Assembly (NCBI GenBank): GCA_024231375.1
Contig: JAAEQP010001271.1
Location: 1 to 7,971 of the forward strand
Length of the DNA: 7,971 nt
Source of the DNA: a bacterium
Lineage (GTDB): Bacteria > Hydrogenedentota > Hydrogenedentia > Hydrogenedentiales > SLHB01
Reading direction: 5' to 3'
Part shown: one piece after another, positions 1-4,554 of the stretch
Position numbering within the stretch: position 1 is the first letter of the stretch
Layout: the number at the start of each line of letters is the position of its first letter
Notes under the pieces: model-generated
Database searches by the model: none
What the model was told of the DNA's origin: nothing
What the model saw: only the letters and a program-made list of their open reading frames with translations
Translations under genes and position numbers: made by a program

Positions 1-76
1 CCTCGCTCTCCCGGTCCTGCCACAACCGGATCACCTCCGGTGGAAGGTCATGTCGAAGCAATTCCGTCATCTTCAT
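1..76 (-). CDS. N-terminal fragment of a leftward gene, possibly helicase-like
   Basis: A reading frame starts at an ATG (74-76) and runs out of the left edge of the window after 25 codons. It begins MKMTELLRHDLPPEVIRLW and continues QDRESE. The start is supported by an AAGGGG ribosome-binding site at 84-89, 7 nt upstream, and by a strong promoter further upstream (125-153). A second ATG two codons in (68-70) is an alternative start. The pattern of a short amphipathic 'ELL..LPPEVI.LW..RE.E' segment resembles the N-terminus that precedes the Q-motif in some Hel308-like DEAD/DEAH helicases. No catalytic motif lies inside the window, so the function is a guess. That a gene starts here is fairly secure; its identity is not. 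Confidence 0.55.
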   Translation of the reverse strand, partial: MKMTELLRHDLPPEVIRLWQDRESE

Positions 77-121
77 CGGCCTACCCCTTGTCCCAATGAC
101 ATACCGCGCTTCTATCACTCC

Positions 122-142
122 ACAAATATACTGAATATTTGT
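122..142. promoter_or_regulatory. Candidate operator: 21-bp palindrome over the -10 box
   Basis: ACAAATAT (122-129) is mirrored exactly by ATATTTGT (135-142) around a 5-nt centre (ACTGA). The palindrome covers the -10 box and most of the spacer of the promoter at 125-153, where a dimeric repressor would block polymerase. The arms do not clearly match an operator I can name. A chance palindrome in AT-rich DNA is possible, but 8-bp perfect arms placed exactly here are suggestive. Confidence 0.5.
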
Positions 143-153
143 ACAGATGTCAA
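125..153 (-). promoter_or_regulatory. Sigma70-type promoter of the left-edge gene
   Basis: Read on the minus strand there is a perfect -35 box TTGACA (148-153), a 17-nt spacer, and a -10 box TATATT (125-130, one mismatch to TATAAT). It lies in an AT-rich island in otherwise GC-rich DNA. It points at the gene starting at 76, which gives a leader of roughly 40 nt. This is the best promoter match in the window. Confidence 0.75.
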
Positions 154-240
154 CTGGGTTGTTGGAAGGGAAGTTGGCCAGGCGGAGCCCCGCTGCTGCG
201 ACCGCATTGCGGTCACTCCGTGAACACGGCCGCGCCGTAA

Positions 241-266
241 TAGGGCCGCGCTCTGTCGCGGCCGTC
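241..266 (+). repeat. REP-like palindrome, copy A
   Basis: TAGGGCCG leads into a hairpin with a 7-bp stem, GGCCGCG (244-250) and CGCGGCC (257-263), and a 6-nt loop CTCTGT. A longer alternative pairing joins ACGGCCGCG (226-234) with 257-265. Copy B lies inverted at 285-310, so the two form a pair like the BIME arrangements of REP sequences. Confidence 0.6.
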
Positions 267-284
267 ACCCAGCATAGACATGAA

Positions 285-310
285 GATGGCCGACACGGAG
301 GTCGGCCCTA
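285..310 (-). repeat. REP-like palindrome, copy B (inverted relative to A)
   Basis: On the minus strand this reads TAGGGCCGAC, CTCCGT, GTCGGCCATC. It has a 7-bp stem (288-294 with 301-307) and a 6-nt loop, the same geometry as copy A. About 20 of 26 positions match copy A. The two stem positions that differ (CG in A, AC in B) are changed on both arms, so pairing is kept. Confidence 0.6.
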
Positions 311-388
311 CCCCGTTGCCGCGTGTGCGTTGCGATCGCCGCGTGAACCGGACATCACCGTGGTAGGGGCGCGCTTCATCCCAAACTT

Positions 389-601
389 GGGGACTGTGGA
401 GCTGTTGAAGAACTCGCGCTCATTCACGCTTCGATCGGCCGCAGTCCGGCACCTCGTGTGCAGCGCTCTCAAACGACGCTGAGAACAGGAGCAAAAACGC
501 CGGGACTGACCCCAGCGAGCGTAGCGAGACGGGTCTGTCCCTGGCCTTTTCGCGGGCTTCGCAGGCAACTTGCGGACTTTTTCAACAGCTCCTCAGTCCC
601 C
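389..601. mobile_element. Candidate MITE: 213 bp with 24-bp terminal inverted repeats
   Basis: The left end (389-412) begins GGGGACTGTGGAGCTGTTGA. The right end (578-601), read on the minus strand, begins GGGGACTGAGGAGCTGTTGA. The arms match at 22 of 24 positions. The trinucleotide CTT lies immediately outside both ends (386-388 and 602-604) and could be a 3-bp target duplication, although that length is weak evidence. The interior has no convincing gene and contains another hairpin (502-541). Termini of the type GACT...CTGTTGAAAAA resemble the ends of some insertion sequences, so a non-autonomous derivative of an IS is the preferred reading. Confidence 0.5.
502..541. repeat. Interior palindrome GGGACTGACCC / GGGTCTGTCCC
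   Basis: The arms at 502-512 and 531-541 pair at 10 of 11 positions, with only the central T-T unpaired. They enclose CAGCGAGCGTAGCGAGAC, which contains the short direct repeat GCGAG. Palindromes built on GGGAC.GACCC are a familiar style of REP-type intergenic repeat. It lies inside the candidate MITE, so it may be part of that element or a separate insertion. Confidence 0.5.
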
Positions 602-682
602 CTTCTTGCTCCGGTCCCTTGCCTGCCCGCTGTGATGCCGCGAACAGGTTGCGGACTCCGCAAGAGAGAGGGGAGGCCCGTC

Positions 683-1621
683 TCAGGAATCCTGATTCCT
701 CAGAAGCCCCAACACCTCGTCCACGTGCGATTCCGGCGGCGTCTCCGCCGTCGTGGGCAGCCAGTGGATGCGTTTGTCGGCGCGGAACCAAGTGAGTTGG
801 CGCTTGGCGAACCGGCGGGTGTTGCGCTTCATGGCCGCCACGGCGTCGTCATAGGATTGCTCCCCGCTCAGATGCGCCGCGAACTCGCAATACCCCAAGG
901 TCCGCAATCGGCGGAGATGTGATTCGTAGCCTTGGTCTAACAGCCGGCGCACTTCGTCAACGTACCCCTGTTCGAGCATGCGGTCAACGCGGGCGTTGAT
1001 ACGGTCGTACAGCTGGGCACGTGGATAGTCGAGCGCCACCTGGACCGCATGCAGAGGCCCGGCGTCGGCCCGGTGCTCACGGTGCAGTTCCGACATGGGG
1101 CGGCCCGCGATCTCGTACACCTCCAGGGCGCGCACGATGCGCCGTAGGTCGGCGTCGTGGATGACGTCCGCATAGTCGGGGTCGACTTGGGCCAGACGGT
1201 CGTACAGCGCGCCTGCGCCGTGCTCCTCGGCCTCGGCTTGGAGCCGCGCGCGGATGGCCTGGTCCGCCGCCGGTCCCGGGAACAGTCCATCGACCAGGGC
1301 CTGCACGTAGAGCCCTGACCCGCCGGCGACCACCACGGCCTTGCCTGCCTGCTGGAGATCGCGGATCACGCGGCGCGCACGGCGCTCGAAGGCCCCGGCG
1401 CAAAACGATTCGCCGGGGTCCAGAAACCCCACGAGATGGTGGGGTACACGGTGTTGCTCTTCAGTGGTAGGCGCGGCCGTTCCGATCTCCATCCCGCGAT
1501 ACACCTGCATGGAATCGGCGCTGACGATTTCTCCGTCGAGACGTTCAGCCAGTGCCAGGGCGAGGCCGGTCTTGCCCGATGCGGTGGGTCCGGCGATGAC
1601 GAGAAGCGGTGGGGAGGTCAC
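683..1621 (-). CDS. miaA: tRNA dimethylallyltransferase MiaA
   Basis: MiaA transfers a dimethylallyl group to N6 of adenosine 37 in tRNAs that read codons starting with U, which stabilises the codon-anticodon pairing. The 312-residue length is typical. Visible motifs in order: P-loop GPTASGKT (11-18), DSMQVY (36-41) with the catalytic Asp, GGSGLY (100-105), DADLRRIVRALEVY (156-169), LGYCEF (242-247) and RNTRRFAKRQLTWFR (266-280). The start is GTG at 1619-1621, overlapping the mutL TGA stop by four bases (GTGA). The ribosome-binding site CCTCCTCC (1624-1631, plus strand) reads GGAGGAGG and lies inside the end of mutL, so translation is probably coupled. No U-rich terminator follows the stop. 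A short AGGAATC/GATTCCT hairpin (685-700) overlaps the last codons. Confidence 0.97.
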   Translation of the reverse strand: MTSPPLLVIAGPTASGKTGLALALAERLDGEIVSADSMQVYRGMEIGTAAPTTEEQHRVPHHLVGFLDPGESFCAGAFERRARRVIRDLQQAGKAVVVAGGSGLYVQALVDGLFPGPAADQAIRARLQAEAEEHGAGALYDRLAQVDPDYADVIHDADLRRIVRALEVYEIAGRPMSELHREHRADAGPLHAVQVALDYPRAQLYDRINARVDRMLEQGYVDEVRRLLDQGYESHLRRLRTLGYCEFAAHLSGEQSYDDAVAAMKRNTRRFAKRQLTWFRADKRIHWLPTTAETPPESHVDEVLGLLRNQDS

Positions 1622-3501
1622 TGCCTCCTCCGGAAGCTCTTCTCCATCTGCGACAGGGTCAACTCGGTGATGATGGGGCGGCCGTGGGGGCAGGTGTAGG
1701 GCGGACGAATCCGGCGGAACCCGTCCAGCAGTTCGCGCCGTTCCTGGGGCGACAGCCGGTCACCGGCTTTCACCGAGCCCCGGCAGGCCTCCACCGCCAA
1801 CCGCAGCAGGTCGGCCATGAACTCTTCGCGGCTGAACAGATCGCCCTGGCCGAGGGCGTCCAGCACACGGTACACCGCGTCGGGCACCTTCGAATCATCG
1901 TACAAATGGCAGATCGACGTCACTTGGAACGTCGTGTCCCCAAAGGGTTCCAGTTCCAGCCCCAGTTGCGAGAAGAGTTCCAGGTTGGATTCCACCAGCG
2001 ACACCTGGGACGGAGCTACCTCGACAAGTAACGGCACCGCCAGTTGCTGAGCGGCATACTCGTTGTCCTGAAGATCCGCGCACAGTTCGTCGTAGGTCAG
2101 CCGTTCATGAAGCGCGTGCTGGTCGATGATCAGCAGGCGGTCGTCTTCTGGCACCAGAAGATACGTGTCGAACAACTGCATCGGCGCGTCGTCGACCCCG
2201 CCCACGGGACGGTACATGGCGCCCGGACGCACGGTTCCGTCCTCGCCGGCCTCGGGCGCACCCGGCCCCGGCACGAATTCGGTCTGAATGGGCTCTACGT
2301 GTTCCTCGAGTACATTGCGCGGTTCATCGTGGCGACCCTCTGCCATCGGCATACCCGGCGACTCAGGCTCTCCTTGCCGGACAGGTGAGGGTTCCCGATC
2401 AACATGGTCCATGGGTTCCCGTGCCGCGACGCCTTGCGCATCCGGTGAAGCCGGTGCAACCGGTCGCTCCTGCGGCATCCCATTCTCGGCATTCAGTGCC
2501 GCAAGGCGATGGCGGACTGTCTCCCGCACTGCGTCGCGCACCGCCCGTTCGTCGCGGAACCGTACTTCCCGCTTGGATGGGTGGATGTTGACGTCCACGG
2601 TGCGCGGATTGGTCTCGATGAGAAGCGCGCCCACCGGCCGACGCCCCACCGTGAGCAGTCCGCGATATCCATCTTCGAACCCGTACTGCAACGAACGGTT
2701 GACGACAGGACGGCGATTGAGGAAGAAGAACTGATGCGACCGCTGGCTCCGGGTCAGTTCCGGAGTGCCGATGAGGCCGTGCAGGCGCATGCCCAAACGT
2801 TCTTCGTCGATCTCCACGAGGTCTCGGACGAAGTTCAGCCCCCAGATCAGGGCGATGCGTTCGCGAAGCGTGGCCCGTTCCGGAACGTCGAACAGCGCCT
2901 TCTCGTTGTGCAAGAGTTGAAACGCGACGCCCGTCTCCACCAGCGCGTGCCGCTGGGCGCAATCGATGCACTGGCTGAGTTCCGTGGTCACCCCTTTGAG
3001 AAATTTGGCGCGAACGGGCGTGTTGAAGTACAGCCGGTTGACCGTCACGCGCGTGCCGACCGGCGCCGCGGTCTGGGTGACGTCGCGCAGCACGCCGCCG
3101 TCCACTCGAAGCCGGGTCGCGGCTTCGTCGGACTCGCGCCGGGTCACCAACTCCAGACGAGACACCGCCGCGATGCTGGCCAACGCCTCCCCGCGGAACC
3201 CCATGGTGGTGATGTTGTCCAGGTCCTCCGACTTGCGGATCTTGCTGGTGGTGTGGCGTTCGATGGCGAGGAGGGCGTCCTGTTCCGACATGCCCTGACC
3301 GTTGTCGACCACCTCGATGGTGCGTCGGCCCGCCGCCACCAGACGGACGAGCACTCGGGTCGCCCGTGCGTCGATGGCGTTCTCCATGAGTTCTTTCACC
3401 ACAGACGCAGGCCGCTCCACCACCTCGCCCGCCGCAATCTTGTTCGCAACGGATTCGGGCAGCATTCGGACGGGCGGCAGCTTCGACGTGTCGGTGGTCA
3501 T
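1618..3501 (-). CDS. mutL: DNA mismatch repair protein MutL
   Basis: MutL links mismatch recognition by MutS to strand incision and excision. The 627-residue protein has the N-terminal GHKL ATPase with KELMENAIDA (36-45; E37 and N41 match the catalytic base and Mg ligand), DNGQGM (66-71), GFRGEALASI (101-110) and GTRVTVNRLYFNTPVR (149-164). The transducer motif is VNIHPSKREVRF (304-315). A low-complexity linker (about 335-440) leads to a C-terminal dimerisation/endonuclease domain. That domain shows DQHALHERLTYD (460-471), ACRGSVKAGDRLS (572-584) and CPHGRP (604-609). This indicates a nicking-competent MutL of the kind found in bacteria lacking MutH. The final Glu of DQHA(X)2E(X)4E is Asp here. 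A GAGGAG site (3513-3518) supports the ATG start. It is first in an operon with miaA. Confidence 0.97.
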   Translation of the reverse strand: MTTDTSKLPPVRMLPESVANKIAAGEVVERPASVVKELMENAIDARATRVLVRLVAAGRRTIEVVDNGQGMSEQDALLAIERHTTSKIRKSEDLDNITTMGFRGEALASIAAVSRLELVTRRESDEAATRLRVDGGVLRDVTQTAAPVGTRVTVNRLYFNTPVRAKFLKGVTTELSQCIDCAQRHALVETGVAFQLLHNEKALFDVPERATLRERIALIWGLNFVRDLVEIDEERLGMRLHGLIGTPELTRSQRSHQFFFLNRRPVVNRSLQYGFEDGYRGLLTVGRRPVGALLIETNPRTVDVNIHPSKREVRFRDERAVRDAVRETVRHRLAALNAENGMPQERPVAPASPDAQGVAAREPMDHVDREPSPVRQGEPESPGMPMAEGRHDEPRNVLEEHVEPIQTEFVPGPGAPEAGEDGTVRPGAMYRPVGGVDDAPMQLFDTYLLVPEDDRLLIIDQHALHERLTYDELCADLQDNEYAAQQLAVPLLVEVAPSQVSLVESNLELFSQLGLELEPFGDTTFQVTSICHLYDDSKVPDAVYRVLDALGQGDLFSREEFMADLLRLAVEACRGSVKAGDRLSPQERRELLDGFRRIRPPYTCPHGRPIITELTLSQMEKSFRRRQ

Positions 3502-3532
3502 GTGCGCGGGCTCTCCTCACAACCCGAAGCCT

Positions 3533-3562
3533 ATTGTAATGAAGGCGCGCCCGGCATGGCAA
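3533..3562 (-). promoter_or_regulatory. Promoter of mutL-miaA
   Basis: On the minus strand: -35 TTGCCA (3557-3562, one mismatch to TTGACA), an 18-nt spacer, and -10 TACAAT (3533-3538, one mismatch to TATAAT). Transcription would start near 3526, giving a leader of about 25 nt that contains the ribosome-binding site of mutL. Confidence 0.65.
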
Positions 3563-3657
3563 GGGGTTGCAAGAGCTTAGGCGGATTGCAGCACAGGAGT
3601 CGGGGCAGGGAGTGAGCGACCAGCCGGACGAGGCCGAGCGCCGGAAGGGTTCACATC

Positions 3658-3690
3658 AAAGAAACGGGACCGCCCTACGGCGGTCCCGTT
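3658..3690 (-). terminator. Intrinsic terminator of the lipoprotein gene
   Basis: A perfect 12-bp stem, AACGGGACCGCC (3663-3674) with GGCGGTCCCGTT (3679-3690), closes a 4-nt loop. On the minus strand the stem runs into TTTCTTT (3664 down to 3658), the U-rich tract of a rho-independent terminator. On the plus strand no T tract follows. It lies about 100 bp behind the lipoprotein stop and would isolate that transcript from the mutL promoter at 3562. Confidence 0.8.
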
Positions 3691-3717
3691 ACAAACGTAT
3701 CTTGTCCGCGAGACTTC

Positions 3718-3773
3718 CCGGTTCCTCACGCGGAACCGGTCAGCTCATCGGCTCTCTCAGGGGGGAACCCCCC
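3718..3773. repeat. Two further hairpins behind the lipoprotein gene
   Basis: CCGGTTCC (3718-3725) pairs with GGAACCGG (3732-3739) around a 6-nt loop. GGGGGG (3760-3765) is followed almost directly by CCCCCC (3768-3773), and CATCGG/CCGATG (3746-3751, 3772-3777) offers an alternative outer stem. They sit between the lipoprotein stop and its terminator, so they would form the 3' untranslated region and might protect the mRNA end. No coding potential is seen. Confidence 0.45.
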
Positions 3774-3792
3774 GATGGCGCCGGTTAGCAGC

Positions 3793-4173
3793 CTACTTCA
3801 GGAACCAGTCGAGCACCGAGTAGAAACCCTCGCCATTCCACAGGTACGTGAGATTCAGGAACGTGCTCGTGAACTCGACGTTGTAGTTGTACGCGGCATT
3901 CGGGAGCTGCTTCCCGAGCGCCTTCACGTCGAACACTCCGCGGATGTCGTACGTACCCGCTTCGATGCCCTCGACGCAGGTCGTTCCACCGGCGGCGACC
4001 GGAGCGACCAACAGGTTCGAGCCCCAACTCAAGGCGCTGTTAGGCGACATGTTGAGCTCTTTGAGGGCGTACGGCGTGTCGTTGTTGACACACATCTTGA
4101 GGACAATGATCGGGCAACCGATCAGCGGCAGGGCAAGCCCCGCGACCAAAGCTATCGACAGAAATCGGCGCAT
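3793..4173 (-). CDS. Small predicted lipoprotein of unknown family
   Basis: A 126-residue protein. It starts MRRFLSIALVAGLALPLIGC, a compact signal peptide with an RR n-region and a lipobox LIGC, so Cys20 should be lipidated after Sec export. The mature part is about 106 residues. It carries NNDTPYALKELNMSPNSALS (30-49) followed by WGSNLL and an AGGTTC...AGTYDIRGV stretch. This NNTxY...L.(I/M)SPS...WG.(D/N)LL...GG.(T/S) layout recalls small beta-sandwich domains seen in secreted proteins of unknown function, but I cannot name the family. Two other cysteines (28, 66) could form a disulfide. The start is fixed by a near-ideal AAGGAGGG site (4181-4188 on the plus strand as CCCTCCTT), 7 nt from the ATG; an ATG eight codons upstream lacks this. 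It is divergent from the ABC operon and has its own terminator. Confidence 0.8.
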   Translation of the reverse strand: MRRFLSIALVAGLALPLIGCPIIVLKMCVNNDTPYALKELNMSPNSALSWGSNLLVAPVAAGGTTCVEGIEAGTYDIRGVFDVKALGKQLPNAAYNYNVEFTSTFLNLTYLWNGEGFYSVLDWFLK

Positions 4174-4230
4174 CTGTGTTCCCTCCTTCTTATGCACTCC
4201 AAAACAACCAAATTCCAGTTTCGGTTTGAA

Positions 4231-4245
4231 TGTGACTATATCACA
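4231..4245. promoter_or_regulatory. Candidate regulator site TGTGA-N5-TCACA
   Basis: TGTGA (4231-4235) and TCACA (4241-4245) are perfect inverted half-sites, identical to those of CRP/FNR-family CRP sites, but with 5 bp between them instead of the usual 6. The site overlaps the proposed -10 box of the lipoprotein gene. It is either a repressor-type site for an unidentified dimer or chance. Confidence 0.35.
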
Positions 4246-4263
4246 CCCGCATCAGGTATGCAA
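4235..4263 (-). promoter_or_regulatory. Tentative promoter of the lipoprotein gene
   Basis: On the minus strand: TATAGT (4235-4240) as -10 and TTGCAT (4258-4263) as a weak -35, 17 nt apart. The region is AT-rich compared with its surroundings and lies about 60 bp upstream of the start codon. The -35 match is poor, so an activator or a different sigma factor may be involved. Confidence 0.35.
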
Positions 4264-4401
4264 ACAAAAAACTTAGCCAAGCTGTTTACTAGTCGAAACT
4301 TTCCAATGCGGGCACTGTCTTCACACCCATCTGCAAAGTACTACAGTTCAGGGCATCCAGCGTTACATTCTTCACAGGCGGACCGAGTGGGGCGGCAGGT
4401 C

Positions 4402-4439
4402 AGAAACGGGGCCCTGGTACCCCCAGGCGGTCCGTTTCT
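4402..4439. promoter_or_regulatory. Nested inverted repeat upstream of the ABC operon
   Basis: AGAAACGG (4402-4409) pairs exactly with CCGTTTCT (4432-4439). Inside, CCTGG (4413-4417) pairs with CCAGG (4423-4427). The repeat ends 9 bp before the proposed -35 box of the ABC operon. A regulator-binding site is more likely than a terminator, because no complete gene feeds into it from the left on this strand. No regulator gene is present in the window. Confidence 0.4.
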
Positions 4440-4447
4440 CGGAAAGC

Positions 4448-4476
4448 TGGAAATGCTCGGACGACGAAGGCATAAT
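4448..4476 (+). promoter_or_regulatory. Tentative promoter of the ABC transporter operon
   Basis: TGGAAA (4448-4453, four of six to TTGACA) and CATAAT (4471-4476, five of six to TATAAT) are 17 bp apart. Transcription would start near 4483, about 70 nt before the proposed start codon, leaving a leader that contains the hairpin at 4485-4512. Confidence 0.45.
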
Positions 4477-4484
4477 GGGGACAT

Positions 4485-4512
4485 ACGGCACCCGGTACGT
4501 GGCGGGTGCCGT
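4485..4512 (+). other. Leader hairpin of the ABC operon
   Basis: ACGGCACCC (4485-4493) pairs with GGGTGCCGT (4504-4512) to form a perfect 9-bp stem with a 10-nt loop. If the promoter at 4448-4476 is right, this lies at the very 5' end of the mRNA, where it could stabilise the transcript. It could equally be a DNA operator just downstream of the start site. Confidence 0.45.
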
Positions 4513-4554
4513 CATCGTCGCCAGTCTCGAAGACGATTAGGAGGGGGGAGACCT

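Larger units (their letters stand above)
188..380 (+). repeat. Imperfect direct repeat, copies 123 bp apart
   Basis: Positions 188-257 and 311-380 align without gaps at about 69 percent identity by hand count (48 of 70). Shared blocks include CCCCG, TTGCG, CGTGAAC, TAGGG and CGCGCT. The first copy carries the hairpin at 241-266; the matching part of the second copy (TAGGGGCGCGCTTCAT) has lost its right arm. This looks like an old duplication of a non-coding repeat. Open frames across it show no family resemblance and reflect the repeat. Confidence 0.5.

Noticed and set aside
198..214. GACCGC-ATT-GCGGTC hairpin in the left spacer as a regulatory element.
   Set aside because: The 6-bp stem with a 3-nt loop lies in the first copy of the direct repeat and is not kept in the second copy, so there is no sign of selection on it.
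649..663. TTGCGG-ACT-CCGCAA hairpin behind miaA as a terminator.
   Set aside because: No T tract follows it on the minus strand, and the stem is only 6 bp. It shares TTGCGGACT with 570-578 and is more likely part of the repeat landscape.
147..922. Open frames of 111 and 154 codons on the plus strand and 86 on the minus strand across the left spacer.
   Set aside because: They read through REP-like hairpins, direct repeats and the MITE-like element, are rich in Arg and Pro, lack ribosome-binding sites, and one runs into the antisense of miaA.
2399..3615. Long open frames (387 codons minus, 368 codons plus) overlapping mutL.
   Set aside because: They are out-of-frame or antisense readings of mutL, with compositions dominated by Arg and His and no recognisable domain; the mutL motifs are unambiguous in the chosen frame.
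4295..4303. GAAACTTTC as a LacI/CcpA-type operator.
   Set aside because: A 9-bp palindrome with no match to the extended consensus is expected by chance in an AT-rich spacer.
3775..4554. The binding-protein frame stays open far upstream, to an ATG at 3775, antisense to the lipoprotein gene.
   Set aside because: The upstream 260 codons are basic and low in family character, oppose a well-supported gene, and have no ribosome-binding site. They are a chance open frame in GC-rich DNA.
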